Part shown: piece after piece, positions 35,054 through 43,961 of the stretch | Layout of the letters: each line of letters starts with the position of its first letter | Numbering within the stretch: the stretch's first letter is position 1 | DNA from: Paracoccus methylarcula | GTDB taxonomy: Bacteria; Pseudomonadota; Alphaproteobacteria; Rhodobacterales; Rhodobacteraceae | Reading direction: 5' to 3' | Assembly (NCBI RefSeq): GCF_003007735.2 | Contig: NZ_PXNQ02000008.1 | Span: 62,001 to 126,000 of the forward strand | DNA length: 64,000 nucleotides | Notes under the pieces: generated by a model | Database searches by the model: none | Told to the model about the DNA's origin: nothing | What the model saw: only the letters and a program-made list of their open reading frames with translations | Position numbers and translations under genes: made by a program

Positions 35054-36067
35054 TCAGTTTTCCTTCGGGACGCCGTCCGCCCATGCCTCCCAGTTCGAGA
35101 CGATCTCCTGCGCCAGGGCATTGCCCACGCGGAAGGCATTTTCCGTGGCCGGGCCGAACCCGCCGGAATCCGCGCCAAGGGATTCCGCGGCTGTCTGCCC
35201 TTCGGCCTGCCGGTCGAAATTCGAGGCTGTCCGGAGAACGGCAATGCGGTCGAAATCGATCTTCCCGGCCTGCGCCGCCCGCTCCAGCGCGGCAAGCGTC
35301 GCATTGTCCTCCATCTGCGAGGTGCAATAGACGCCATTACCCCCGGTCAGGCGCGCGACGCGGTTTTCCATCTCTTTCGCGATGATCGCGCCATGCCAAT
35401 AGGTGTCGGCCGACAATGTGTCGCATGCGCTGACAAAAGGTGCCCCTTGCGCCGTTTCGGCAGTATATGTCGCCCGATATTCCGCCGCTTGCTCGCTATC
35501 GGCAAGTTCCGTGTCCTTGGTTATCTCCAGCGCGCGTTGGGTCAGATCCGCGTTCAGCTCGTAAAGCTCGGTTCCGGCGGTCCAGCCGTCTTCGCCCCCC
35601 GGCTCGGAGGTGCCAAGGGCAAGGGAACCGCTTTCCCAGGTTTCGGGAATCTCGCGGGGGTCGATCAGGTGACGCAGACCGGCATCGACGACATATCGCG
35701 CCCAATGCGCGGAGCCCAGGGTGCCTTCTTCGGGATCCACTCCGGCGATTCCCGCGACAAGGACATAGCTGTCGCGGAGATCCACCCTGTCGCTCAGCGC
35801 GACGGCGGCGACCGAACTGGCGGCATTGGCGAAACCCATCGTCGTTGTCATCACGCAAAGATCGTCATTGCATGACAGGGCTGGTGCGGATTCTGGCAGG
35901 CCGGGAATGGCGATTTCCTCGGACAGGTCGAGATTGTCGAGCCAGGGCTGCGTCTCGCCGTCGAACATGGTGATCACCAGGACCTTCGGGTCCGGCAATT
36001 CCTGGGACAGGGCCGCCATCGGCAGCAGGGCGGTGGTTGCGATCAGGGCTGCGGATTTCATCGACAT
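35054..36067 (-). CDS. Periplasmic purine nucleoside permease (NUP) family protein
   Basis: A 337-residue secreted protein with a signal peptide at about 1-22 (SAALIATTALLPMAALSQE). The body matches the NUP family: VLVITMFDGETQPWL, VMTTTMGFANAASSVAAVAL, VAGIAGVDPEEGTLGSAHWA and WHGAIIAKEMENRVARL. NUP was described as a fungal purine nucleoside permease, but bacterial members are soluble, secreted and related in fold to nucleoside phosphorylases, so binding or hydrolysis of nucleosides is more likely than transport. It is convergent with the K+ channel gene. Confidence 0.82.
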   Translation of the reverse strand: MSMKSAALIATTALLPMAALSQELPDPKVLVITMFDGETQPWLDNLDLSEEIAIPGLPESAPALSCNDDLCVMTTTMGFANAASSVAAVALSDRVDLRDSYVLVAGIAGVDPEEGTLGSAHWARYVVDAGLRHLIDPREIPETWESGSLALGTSEPGGEDGWTAGTELYELNADLTQRALEITKDTELADSEQAAEYRATYTAETAQGAPFVSACDTLSADTYWHGAIIAKEMENRVARLTGGNGVYCTSQMEDNATLAALERAAQAGKIDFDRIAVLRTASNFDRQAEGQTAAESLGADSGGFGPATENAFRVGNALAQEIVSNWEAWADGVPKEN

Positions 36068-36243
36068 CAGGGATTCCCGGTTCTCAAAGGTGACGGATCA
36101 GTGGTCTTGACGGTATCGGCCATTGCCTAGCCGAGTTCGCCTTGGAGGCGCAATCTCGGCAAAGCCCTCGCGCAGATGTTTCGGGCTCATGCCCACGCAA
36201 GAGGCAGGAAGGGCCATGTCATGGCCCTGCCGTGAAACGGTGT

Positions 36244-37320
36244 TCAGGACATGGCCCGGGCGATTTCGGCGCCAACCTCGGCCACGCGCCGGGCGCGGGC
36301 GCCGTCGGTCTCGGCATTCGCGCTCGCGCTGCTGACATTGCCACGGGCGGCGCGGGCGGCGACGCCTTGCACGATGGCCGCATAACGGAAACAGGCAAAG
36401 GCAAGGAAGACCGGCCAGTCCCGGACGCGATCCAGTCCGGCCTTGTCGCAATATCGCGCCAGCACCGCGTCTTCGGCCGGCAGGCCAGCCCCCAGAAGAT
36501 CGTGGGAGCCGGGCAAATCCGGCGGCAGGCGATATTGCAGGCAAAGATAGGCGAGATCGGCGAGGGGATGGCCGATGGTCGACAATTCCCAGTCCAAAAC
36601 CGAGATGACCCGCGGCTCGTCAGGATGAACCACCACATTGCCAAGGCGGAAATCGCCATGCGCGATGGCGCTGGCATCGGCCACGCCCGCATGTTCGATC
36701 AGCCAGTCGCGCAGCCAGTCCATCTGCGAATAGTCGAAATCGGCGGGAAGATCGCTTTTCGCGGCCTCATATTGCGCCGACCAGCGGAGGGTCTGGCGGG
36801 TCAGATAGCCCTCGGGCCGCCCGAAGCCTTCCAGCCCCGCGGCGCGCCAGTCGATCCGGTGCAACTCGGCCAGCGTATCCACGAGCGAGAACATCATCAT
36901 CGGGCGCTGATCGCGCGGGATCGGCGCCATGGCCGGATCGGGAATGATCCGCCCGTCGATGAAACGCATCACGAAGAACTCGGCGCCGATGATGTCGGGA
37001 TCGTCGCAATAGGCCACCATCTCGGGAACCGGGACGGGCGTGGGGCCAAGCGCGTGCATCACCCTGTATTCCCGATCCACGGCATGCGCCTTGGGCAACA
37101 GCTTGCCGGGTGGCTTCTTGCGCAGCACGAAACGCGCGCCAGAGCGGCAGGTCAGCATGAAGGTCGGATTTGACATGCCGCCCTGGAATTGCCGGATCTC
37201 GATCCCGTCGCCTGCCTCCGGCAGCCTTGCCGACAGCCAGTCGCGCAGGGCGCCCGCGTCGAATTTGTGGCGTGGAAGCGGTTCGATCAATACCGGGGCG
37301 GATTTGTCTTTTCTTGTCAT
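36244..37320 (-). CDS. APH-type phosphotransferase (ACAD10/11- or LvaA-like)
   Basis: A 358-residue kinase of the aminoglycoside phosphotransferase fold. The nucleotide lysine lies in FVLRKKPPG (68-69), the catalytic loop is H221-GDFRLGN and the metal motif is D243-WE. Acyl-CoA-dehydrogenase-associated members of this family look just like this ([27 protein letters not shown]), including the kinase part of ACAD10/11 and LvaA, which phosphorylates the 4-hydroxyl of 4-hydroxyacyl-CoA. The ATG at 37320 is used because the family N-terminus starts there; the upstream frame covers the promoter region. It is divergent from an ACAD10/11-type dehydrogenase with two copies of a palindromic operator in the shared gap. 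Antibiotic resistance is not implied. Confidence 0.85.
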   Translation of the reverse strand: MTRKDKSAPVLIEPLPRHKFDAGALRDWLSARLPEAGDGIEIRQFQGGMSNPTFMLTCRSGARFVLRKKPPGKLLPKAHAVDREYRVMHALGPTPVPVPEMVAYCDDPDIIGAEFFVMRFIDGRIIPDPAMAPIPRDQRPMMMFSLVDTLAELHRIDWRAAGLEGFGRPEGYLTRQTLRWSAQYEAAKSDLPADFDYSQMDWLRDWLIEHAGVADASAIAHGDFRLGNVVVHPDEPRVISVLDWELSTIGHPLADLAYLCLQYRLPPDLPGSHDLLGAGLPAEDAVLARYCDKAGLDRVRDWPVFLAFACFRYAAIVQGVAARAARGNVSSASANAETDGARARRVAEVGAEIARAMS

Positions 37321-37468
37321 TGAAACCAGCCTGCGCTTGTTCTTTCTGAAGTCAGGGGATTGCCGGGAAATCGGCGGCGATTGCGTTTCGCGAGCGCGTC
37401 TTTCCCTAAGTGCATGTGCCTTCCATATCGTCGCCTGTGACAGTCTCGGCGAGTTTCCGTCAAAATTC

Positions 37469-37482
37469 CTGACACTTGTCAG
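37469..37482. promoter_or_regulatory. Operator CTGACA-CT-TGTCAG, copy A
   Basis: A perfect 6-2-6 palindrome in the kinase/ACAD gap. A consensus TATAAT lies 5 bp to the right on the plus strand, so a bound protein would cover the -35 to -10 spacer. Confidence 0.7.
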
Positions 37483-37563
37483 AAAGGTATAATTACGGTG
37501 GAAGACCGGGTCAATCTCCTGATGGCAAGTTTTGCATGATGCGCAAAAATGCTGCGTCGGGGC

Positions 37564-37606
37564 TTGACCGGCTTTGAGGGAGAGGCGTATTACTGACAAC
37601 TGTCAG
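37564..37606 (+). promoter_or_regulatory. Promoter with operator CTGACA-AC-TGTCAG, copy B
   Basis: TTGACC (37564-37569), an 18-bp spacer and TATTAC (37588-37593) form a sigma70-like promoter. The palindrome at 37593-37606 starts on the last base of the -10 and covers the expected start point. This is the geometry of a repressor site. Confidence 0.65.
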
Positions 37607-37639
37607 TTTCGCGCTCTTGCCATGGGAGGAAGGCCGGAT

Positions 37640-37804
37640 ATGACAGGAATTCATCCGGATGGTTTCACGATGTCCCTTCCGATCAGCCGAGCGAGCAAAG
37701 CCCGGCAGCGACCAGGTTTCCGACCGGGATGCATCGATTTGCGGGGCTGTGGAATCCTTGTGAAATTCAAGAATAGTTACGTAAATTCAGATTTTTATGT
37801 CTGA
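37640..37804 (+). CDS. Possible 54-residue leader ORF
   Basis: Fifty-four codons from an ATG preceded by GGGAGGAAGG, downstream of promoter/operator B and 45 bp before the dehydrogenase gene. The peptide (MTGIHPDGFTMSLPISRA, then a basic middle and a polar aromatic end) resembles no family I know. The ribosome site is strong, but codon use at the 3' end is AT-rich and non-coding in look. It could be a leader peptide or chance. Confidence 0.3.
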   Translation: MTGIHPDGFTMSLPISRASKARQRPGFRPGCIDLRGCGILVKFKNSYVNSDFYV

Positions 37805-37849
37805 TATGCAAAGTAAGATAGCAGGTCTGGACAGGCTAGGGGAAGCAAC

Positions 37850-39145
37850 ATGACACAGGCGAATCCGCAGGACGAACTTCACAATCTGGCAATGTCCGAG
37901 GCGGCGAGGCCGTTGCTGGAAAAGGTCGTCAGGCATATCCGCGACAACTGCGATCCCGCGCTGGCCGAATATGAGGAACTTGGCCGGAACCGCGAAGAGC
38001 GCTTTGCCTTCGCGCCGGGACAGCTTGAGATCATCGAGGATCTCAAGGCCAAGGCGAAGGCCGCCGGTTTGTGGAACTTCTTCCTGCCGGATGCCGAGAC
38101 CGGCGAGGGGCTGTCCAATCTCGACTATGCCTATATCGCCTTTGAGCTGGGGAAGAACCCGCTTGCTCCGCAATCGATGAACTGCGCGGCGCCCGATACC
38201 GGCAATATGGAAGTGCTGGAGCGGGTCGGCACCCGCGAACAGAAAGAGCAATGGCTCAAGCCCCTGCTCAATGGTGAAATCCGTTCGGCATTTGCCATGA
38301 CCGAGCCGGATGTCGCCTCGTCGGATGCCAGGAATATCGGCACCCGCGCCGTTCTGGAAAACGGTGAATGGGTCATCAACGGCGAGAAATATTACATCTC
38401 GGGGGCAGGGGATCCGCGCTGCAAGATCATGATCGTCATGGTCAAGACCTCGCCCGATGCCGAGCCGTTCCGGCAACAGAGCCAGATCCTCGTCCCGATC
38501 GACTGGCCGGGGGTCGAGATCCTGGGGCCGATGAACGTGTTCGGGCATGACGATGCCCCGCATGGCCATATGCATATCCGTTTCACCGATGTCCGGGTGC
38601 CCGAGGAAAACATCCTCTGGGGCGAGGGGCGCGGCTTCGAGATCAGCCAGCTCAGGCTGGGGCCGGGCCGGATTCACCATTGCATGCGCTCTATCGGCGC
38701 GGCGGAGAAGGCGCTTGACCTGATGATCCATCGCGGGCTGACGCGCGAGGCATTCGGCAAGAAGATCATCGACCTGGGCAAGAACATGGAAACCATCTCG
38801 CGCAGCCGGATCGAGATCGACGCGATGCGGCTGATGGTTCTCAAGGCCGCCAAGGCGATGGATGTGCTGGGCAACAAGGAGGCCCGGATCTGGGTGTCCA
38901 AGGCCAAAGCCATGGTGCCCGAGAAATGCTGCAAGATCATCGATGACGCGATGCAGATGCATGGAGCCACGGGCATCAGCCAGTGGTCGGAACTGCCCGA
39001 GATGTACATGAAGCAGCGCACCCTGCGTTTCGCCGATGGCCCCGACGAGGTGCATCACCATGTCATCGCCCGCGCCGAGCGGCAGGCTTTCGAGAACTCG
39101 AATGACCGTCAGGCCGCGATACGGACCCGGGGCAGGAGGGGTTAG
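37850..39145 (+). CDS. Acyl-CoA dehydrogenase, ACAD10/11 type
   Basis: A 431-residue flavoprotein. FAD/substrate motifs are MTEPDVASSDA (150-160) and WVINGEKYYISGAG. The ACAD10/11 branch is marked by FGHDDAPHGHMHIRF (232-245), GEGRGFEISQLRLGPGRIHH (258-277, then CMR) and the C-terminal MHGATGISQWSELPEMY. In ACAD10/11 and LvaC this domain works with an APH-type kinase to turn 4-hydroxyacyl-CoA, via a 4-phosphoacyl-CoA, into an isomerised hydroxy or enoyl-CoA. Here the kinase is a separate divergent gene, a split form. AGGGGAAG precedes the ATG. An SDR gene follows after 2 bp. The substrate is inferred only. Confidence 0.88.
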   Translation: MTQANPQDELHNLAMSEAARPLLEKVVRHIRDNCDPALAEYEELGRNREERFAFAPGQLEIIEDLKAKAKAAGLWNFFLPDAETGEGLSNLDYAYIAFELGKNPLAPQSMNCAAPDTGNMEVLERVGTREQKEQWLKPLLNGEIRSAFAMTEPDVASSDARNIGTRAVLENGEWVINGEKYYISGAGDPRCKIMIVMVKTSPDAEPFRQQSQILVPIDWPGVEILGPMNVFGHDDAPHGHMHIRFTDVRVPEENILWGEGRGFEISQLRLGPGRIHHCMRSIGAAEKALDLMIHRGLTREAFGKKIIDLGKNMETISRSRIEIDAMRLMVLKAAKAMDVLGNKEARIWVSKAKAMVPEKCCKIIDDAMQMHGATGISQWSELPEMYMKQRTLRFADGPDEVHHHVIARAERQAFENSNDRQAAIRTRGRRG

Positions 39146-39147
39146 CC

Positions 39148-39927
39148 ATGCAGGTCAAGGACCGTATCGTCGTCGTGACCGGCGCGGCCGGGGGAATCGG
39201 CAGATCCCTCGCGCATCGGTTCCATGCCGCCGGGGCGAAGCAGGTCATTTGTGCCGACCGGAACGAGGCAGGTGTCATGGAGACCGCGCGGGAGATCGGC
39301 GGGATCGGGCGAAGGGTCGATGTGACCGCCGAGGATGAGATCAAGGCGCTGATCAAGGAGGTCGAGACCCGGCAGGGACCGATCGACCTGTTCTGCTGCA
39401 ATGCCGGGATCTCGATCCGTGGCGGCCCCGAGCTGCCGGATGAGCAATGGCAGAACATATGGGAGATCAACGTGATGTCTCATATCTGGACGGCCCGTCA
39501 CCTGGTTCCCCGGATGATCGAGCGGGGCGGCGGCTATTTCCTGAACACCGCCTCTGCCGCCGGATTGCTCAGCCAGGTCGGCTCGGCCCCCTATGCGGTG
39601 ACGAAACATGCGGCGGTGGCCTTCGCGGAATGGCTGGCGCTGACCTATGGCGATGACGGGATCAGGGTTTCGGTGCTTTGTCCGCAGGCGGTCAATACCG
39701 ACATGATCAAGGGCAAGGAGGGCGGCGTCGCCAGCGTGGACGGCCTGCTGGAGCCCGATGCCGTGGCCGGGGAATGCCTTGAGGCAATCGAGAAGGAGAC
39801 ATTCCTGGTCCTGCCGCATAAGGAGGTGCTGGAATATATGCGCCGCAAAACCGATGATTATGACCGCTGGATCGGCGGCATGCGGCGGTTGAACCGGAAA
39901 TATAACCCGGTGAACACAGGGGCCTGA
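39148..39927 (+). CDS. Short-chain dehydrogenase/reductase
   Basis: A 259-residue SDR. The dinucleotide motif is VTGAAGGIG (TGxxxGxG, residues 10-18), then NAGISIRGG (NNAG equivalent), the catalytic Ser in NTASAAGLLS and Y-x3-K in YAVTKHA. The acidic end of strand 2 (ICADRNEAG) favours NAD over NADP. It starts 2 bp after the acyl-CoA dehydrogenase stop with AGGAGGGG upstream, so it is co-transcribed. In the lva and ACAD11-like systems an SDR (LvaD) takes part in the same pathway; by analogy this one may oxidise or reduce the hydroxyacyl intermediate. Confidence 0.9.
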   Translation: MQVKDRIVVVTGAAGGIGRSLAHRFHAAGAKQVICADRNEAGVMETAREIGGIGRRVDVTAEDEIKALIKEVETRQGPIDLFCCNAGISIRGGPELPDEQWQNIWEINVMSHIWTARHLVPRMIERGGGYFLNTASAAGLLSQVGSAPYAVTKHAAVAFAEWLALTYGDDGIRVSVLCPQAVNTDMIKGKEGGVASVDGLLEPDAVAGECLEAIEKETFLVLPHKEVLEYMRRKTDDYDRWIGGMRRLNRKYNPVNTGA

Positions 39928-39995
39928 CCCGGAGCGGCTTGCATGGCGAATGCGGTGCGGGTCAAGGGGCTGGCAATGCGAGAAAGTTTCGGATC

Positions 39996-41411
39996 ATGTC
40001 GTTTCAAGAACCCGATGCCCCCGTTATCGCCCCGGTCGGCCGCGCCGCGTCGGCGGCGCTGATCCGGTCGAGACGCACCCGCAGGTTCCTGGAAGGCCCG
40101 ATCGGGCCGACGCTGGCGCGGCTTGCCGCACCCAATGCCATCGCCATGTTCGTCCAGGCCGCCATGAGCATCTCGGAGGCCTATTTCGCGGGCCGGATGG
40201 GGGTGACGGCCCTTGCCGGGCTGGCGCTGGTGTTTCCGCTGGTGATGCTGACACAGGCCCTTTCCGCCGGGGCCATGGGGGGCGCCATTTCCTCGGCCAT
40301 TGCGCGGGCGCTCGGGGCGGAGAATACCGAACGGGCCAGCGGCCTCGTCGTGGTGGCATGGATATTGGCCGTGGCCATCGCCTGCCTCTCGGCGGTGCTG
40401 ATGGCGCTTTTCGGCCGCGGGATATTCACCTTGCTGGGCAACGAGGGCGATGCCATGCGCGCCGCCCTGGCCTATGCCGCCATCTTCTTTCCCGGCTGCG
40501 TATCGCTCTGGATGTGCCACTCGACGCTCAGCGTCATTCGGGGAACGGGCAACATGTTCACACCGGCGCTGATGCTCGTGCTGGTATCGGCAGGCTCGAT
40601 CCCGCTCTCCGGGGCATTCGGGTTGGGCTGGGGACCGTTCCCGGCGCTTGGGATAGCGGGCCTCGCCCTTGGCATGGTGCTGGCCTATGGCATCGGGGCG
40701 ATTGCGGCGCTTGCCTATGTCCTGACGGGGCGGGCCGGGCTGTCCTTGCGGGAAGGCCCCATCCGGCCAAGCCCCGCGCTGTTTGCCGATATTCTGAGGG
40801 TCGGGCTGTCGGCCTCGTTCAACTCGGCCCTGACGATCCTGACCATAGTCATGATGGTTGGCATCGTGGCCCGGTTCGGCGAGGCGGCGCTTGCGGGCTA
40901 TGGGCTTGGTGCGCGGCTTGAATTCCTGATGATCCCGATCGTGTTCGGGATCGGCGCCGCGATGACCAGCATGGTGGGGGCGAATATCGGCGCGGGAAAA
41001 CGGGATCGCGGGCTGGCCATCGCCTGGACCGGCTCTTTCGCCGCCGCCACGATCATCGGCGCGATCGGTCTTCTGCTGGCCTTCATGCCCGATCTGTGGC
41101 TGCGCATCTTTCTCGATCCCGCACAGGCCGAGCCGCTTGCGGTTGGCCGGGCATATTTTCGCACGGTCGCGCCCTTCTATTTCTTCTTCGGGCTTGGATT
41201 GGCACTGTATTTCGCCAGCCAGGGCGCCGGGCGGATGATGTGGCCGGTCGTCGGAAGCATTTGCCGCATCCTGCTTGCCATCGGCGGGGTATGGGCTTTC
41301 GTCAACCTGACCGATCTTGGCGTGCGCGGCGTGTTCATTGCCATTGCCATCGGCATGCTGGCCTATGGCGTCGTGATCGCCATGGCCGTCAGGGTTTCGC
41401 GCTGGAAGTAG
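39996..41411 (+). CDS. MATE-family efflux transporter
   Basis: A 471-residue transporter with 12 hydrophobic helices in two homologous halves, each starting with a family-typical helix (LARLAAPNAIAMFVQAAMSI and ILRVGLSASFNSALTILTIV). MATE proteins export cationic or organic compounds using H+ or Na+. The ATG at 39996 is taken from the alignment of the N-terminal cytosolic tail; its ribosome site is weak. It lies between the SDR and TesB genes on the same strand, so it may export a pathway intermediate or toxic by-product, though it may also be unrelated. Confidence 0.88.
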   Translation: MSFQEPDAPVIAPVGRAASAALIRSRRTRRFLEGPIGPTLARLAAPNAIAMFVQAAMSISEAYFAGRMGVTALAGLALVFPLVMLTQALSAGAMGGAISSAIARALGAENTERASGLVVVAWILAVAIACLSAVLMALFGRGIFTLLGNEGDAMRAALAYAAIFFPGCVSLWMCHSTLSVIRGTGNMFTPALMLVLVSAGSIPLSGAFGLGWGPFPALGIAGLALGMVLAYGIGAIAALAYVLTGRAGLSLREGPIRPSPALFADILRVGLSASFNSALTILTIVMMVGIVARFGEAALAGYGLGARLEFLMIPIVFGIGAAMTSMVGANIGAGKRDRGLAIAWTGSFAAATIIGAIGLLLAFMPDLWLRIFLDPAQAEPLAVGRAYFRTVAPFYFFFGLGLALYFASQGAGRMMWPVVGSICRILLAIGGVWAFVNLTDLGVRGVFIAIAIGMLAYGVVIAMAVRVSRWK

Positions 41412-41424
41412 CGGGTGGCGCTTC

Positions 41425-41438
41425 CTGACAGTTGTCAA
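41425..41438. promoter_or_regulatory. Operator CTGACA-GT-TGTCAA, copy C
   Basis: One base from the full palindrome, 50 bp upstream of the tesB ATG and 14 bp after the MATE stop. No clear -35 element is visible to its left. Confidence 0.6.
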
Positions 41439-41487
41439 TCCCACGGATAGCTGCGATAAGCGACATGATTTCAAGGGACTGATCGTC

Positions 41488-42357
41488 ATGACGGATGCTG
41501 CGCGCAAACTTCTCGAACTGCTCGATATCGAACGGCTTGAGGTCGATATGTTTCGCGGCTTTGCCTATCAGGGGCAGGGCGGGGCGCGGATCTTTGGTGG
41601 ACATGTGATCGCGCAGGCGCTGATGGCGGCTTACCGGACGGTGCCGGACCGGGCCTGTCATTCGCTGCATGCCTATTTCATCCGGCCGGGCGATCCCGAG
41701 ATCCCGGTCATCTACCAGGTCGACCGCGCCCGTGACGGCGGCAGCTTCACCACAAGGCGCGTCGTCGCCATCCAGCATGGGCGGCAAATCCTGAACCTGT
41801 CCGCCTCGTTCCAGATCGATGAGGCGGGATGGGATTACCAGCACCCGATGCCAGAGGTCGAAGGGCCGGAAAACCTGATCGACCAGCACGACTTGCGGGC
41901 AGCCCATGCCGACCGGATTCCCAAGAACAAGCTGCCCGATTTCCTGCGCGAAAGACCGATAGATGTCCGCGAGGTCGCGCCGCGCGACCTGATCGATCCG
42001 GTCAGGACGGATGATCGGAACCATCTCTGGTTCCGGATGCCCGGTGCAAAGGGGCAGCCGCCCGAGATGCAGCATTGCCTGCTCGCCTATGCCTCCGACA
42101 TGAGCCTTCTGGGCTCGTCGCTGCGTCCGCATGGCCTGACATGGTTGAAGGGCAACGTGATGAGCGCCAGCCTCGATCACGCGATGTGGTTCCACACCCC
42201 GATCCAGTTCGAGGATTGGCACCTATATGCGCTGGACGCCCCCTTTACCGGAGGCGCGCGCGGCTTCAATCGCGGGCTGATCTATGACCGGGCCGGACGG
42301 CTGGTGGCCAGCGTCGCGCAGGAAGGGCTTGTCCGCCCCGTGACGCGCAAGGCGTAG
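41488..42357 (+). CDS. tesB: Acyl-CoA thioesterase II
   Basis: A 289-residue double-hotdog thioesterase. Family motifs are FGGHVIAQALMAAYRTVP, HSLHAYFIRPGDPEIPVIY and RDGGSFTTRRVVAIQHGR in the first hotdog, and SLDHAMWFHTPIQFEDWHLY (catalytic Asp region) with GFNRGLIYDRAGRLVASVAQ in the second. It hydrolyses acyl-CoA to free acid and CoA, in beta-oxidation regions often as a relief valve. Copy C of the operator lies 50 bp upstream. Confidence 0.93.
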   Translation: MTDAARKLLELLDIERLEVDMFRGFAYQGQGGARIFGGHVIAQALMAAYRTVPDRACHSLHAYFIRPGDPEIPVIYQVDRARDGGSFTTRRVVAIQHGRQILNLSASFQIDEAGWDYQHPMPEVEGPENLIDQHDLRAAHADRIPKNKLPDFLRERPIDVREVAPRDLIDPVRTDDRNHLWFRMPGAKGQPPEMQHCLLAYASDMSLLGSSLRPHGLTWLKGNVMSASLDHAMWFHTPIQFEDWHLYALDAPFTGGARGFNRGLIYDRAGRLVASVAQEGLVRPVTRKA

Positions 42358-42381
42358 GGGGCGAACCGCGCAAAGGCCCGT

Positions 42382-43145
42382 TCAGGTCCACATGTTCGAG
42401 CCGCCGCAGACGGTCAGCGCCTGCCCGGTCATGTAGCGGCTGGCATCGGAGGCAAGAAAGACCGCGAGACCGGCGAAATCCTCGGGCTCGCCAAGGCGGC
42501 GCAGGGGGATGTCGTTCTTGATCCGCTTCTCGACATCGGGATTGTCCCAGAGCTCGCGGGCGAATTCCGTGCGCACGAGGCCGGGGCAGATGGCGTTGAA
42601 GCGCAGGCCCTTGGGCCCGAACTCGGCGGCAAGGTTGCGCACCAGCCCGATCAGCGCCAGCTTGGACATGCCATAGGTTCCCAGCATGACCGAAGGCTTG
42701 AACGCGCCGATGGACGAGGTGAAGGCCATCGACCCCGACCCCTTCTCGATCATGTCCGGGGCGACCATCTGGGCGAGCCAGAGATTGGATTGCACATTCG
42801 CCTTCATGGTCTTGTCATAGGCGTCGTCGGGGATTTCCGAGGTCGGGCCGTAATAGGGGTTCACCCCGGCATTGCCGATGACCACGTCGATCTCGCCTGC
42901 GAGGGAATGGGTCTGATCGACCAGCGATTGCAACTGATCCTTGTAGCCGACATTGCAGGCAACGGCATATGCCTTGCCCTTGCCCATCGCGTTGATCTCG
43001 CTGCGGCGGCGTCAAGCTGGTCCTGCTTGCGGGCAGAGATCACCACCGTCGCGCCATGTTCCGCCAGTGCCTTGGCCATGGCCAGTCCCATGCCCTTGGA
43101 GGCCCCGGTCAGCAGGGCGGTTTTTCCCGTGAGGTCGAACAACAT
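42382..43145 (-). pseudogene. Frameshifted short-chain dehydrogenase/reductase
   Basis: From ATG 43145 the first frame gives [20 protein letters not shown] (TGxxxGxG motif) and [10 protein letters not shown]. One base is missing near 42999-43003 (GCAGCGAG for GCAGCNGAG). The next frame continues with [30 protein letters not shown], the catalytic Ser in FTSSIGAF and Y-x3-K in YGMSKLALIG, to a stop at 42382. With the base restored it is about 254 residues, normal for an SDR. It is last in the minus-strand run with the enoyl-CoA hydratase, 3-hydroxyacyl-CoA dehydrogenase and acyl-CoA synthetase genes. Sequence error is the likely cause. Confidence 0.85.
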
Positions 43146-43181
43146 GTTTCAGTCTCCTTCCGATAGCGTCTCTGCTACGTT

Positions 43182-43961
43182 CTATTCATTGACCCAGTTG
43201 GGCTTGCGCTTTTCCACGAAGGCGTTGACGCCCTCCGAGAAATCCCTGGTCTTGGCCAGGTCTCGCTGAACCTCGCGCGAATATTCGAGGCTCTGGGGCA
43301 GCCCTTCGGTCCTGGCCAAATGGTTCAGCACGCGCTTGGTCGCCTTCACCGAAGACGGGGAGACGGTGCAGATCTGCCCGGCCAGTTCCAGCGCGCGGGA
43401 CAGGACCTGTTCATGCGGCACCACCTCGTTGCAACAGCCCAGCTTAAGCGCCTCGTCAGCGTCGATCGTGCGTCCGGTCAGCATCAACTCTTGCGCGGCG
43501 AGGCGCCCGATATAGCGCGACAGCCGCTGCACCCCCGAGGCGGCGGCGAAGAAGCCCACCTTCACCTCGGGCAGGGCGAATTTGGCGCGTTCGGAGGCGA
43601 TGATGATGTCGCAGGACAAGGCCGTCTCGAAGCCGCCGCCCATGGCGAATCCGTTGACTGCGGCGATGATCGGCTTTTCCAGGTCAAAGCGCGAACTCAG
43701 CCCGGCAAAGCCGGTCGGCGGCATCCCCTTCTTGTTGCCGCCTTTCGCCGTTGCCTTCAGGTCGTTCCCGGCGGTGAAGGCCTTGTCGCCCGCCCCGGTG
43801 AGGACGGCGACCCAGAGATCCCGGTCGGATGCGAAGCTGTCCCAGCAATCGCTCATCTCGTGATGCATGTCGGAATGCATCGCGTTATGGACCTCGGGCC
43901 GGTTCATGGTGACGATCAGGATGTGATCCCGCCGTTCGGTCGTGATGAATTCATAGCTCAT
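43182..43961 (-). CDS. Enoyl-CoA hydratase/isomerase family protein
   Basis: A 259-residue crotonase-fold protein. The oxyanion-hole segments are AFTAGNDLK and AVNGFAMGGGFETALSCDII, and the second catalytic glutamate lies in FALPEVKVGFFA. The first catalytic Glu position (in GGGFETALSCD) is present. It hydrates 2-enoyl-CoA to 3-hydroxyacyl-CoA. The ATG at 43961 overlaps the stop of the 3-hydroxyacyl-CoA dehydrogenase gene (ATGA), so the two are coupled and act in sequence. Confidence 0.92.
   Translation of the reverse strand: MSYEFITTERRDHILIVTMNRPEVHNAMHSDMHHEMSDCWDSFASDRDLWVAVLTGAGDKAFTAGNDLKATAKGGNKKGMPPTGFAGLSSRFDLEKPIIAAVNGFAMGGGFETALSCDIIIASERAKFALPEVKVGFFAAASGVQRLSRYIGRLAAQELMLTGRTIDADEALKLGCCNEVVPHEQVLSRALELAGQICTVSPSSVKATKRVLNHLARTEGLPQSLEYSREVQRDLAKTRDFSEGVNAFVEKRKPNWVNE

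Larger units (their letters stand above)
37321..37849. other. Divergent promoter region of kinase and acyl-CoA dehydrogenase genes
   Basis: This 529-bp region holds operator copies at 37469-37482 and 37593-37606, a perfect TATAAT at 37488-37493 just right of the first, a TTGACC-N18-TATTAC promoter ending at the second, and a 54-codon ORF at 37640-37804. A TTACGTAA palindrome is at 37777-37784. Confidence 0.5.

Noticed and set aside
36244..37320. Aminoglycoside resistance gene
   Set aside because: The APH fold is present, but the sequence and neighbour (ACAD) fit the acyl-CoA-linked kinase branch.
37777..37784. TTACGTAA as a LiuR (MerR-type) site before the ACAD11-type gene
   Set aside because: Only 8 bp match; the known site is longer, and short AT palindromes arise by chance.
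39858..41507. 549-codon open frame on the minus strand
   Set aside because: Antisense shadow of the MATE transporter gene, with the same low-complexity composition and no ribosome site.
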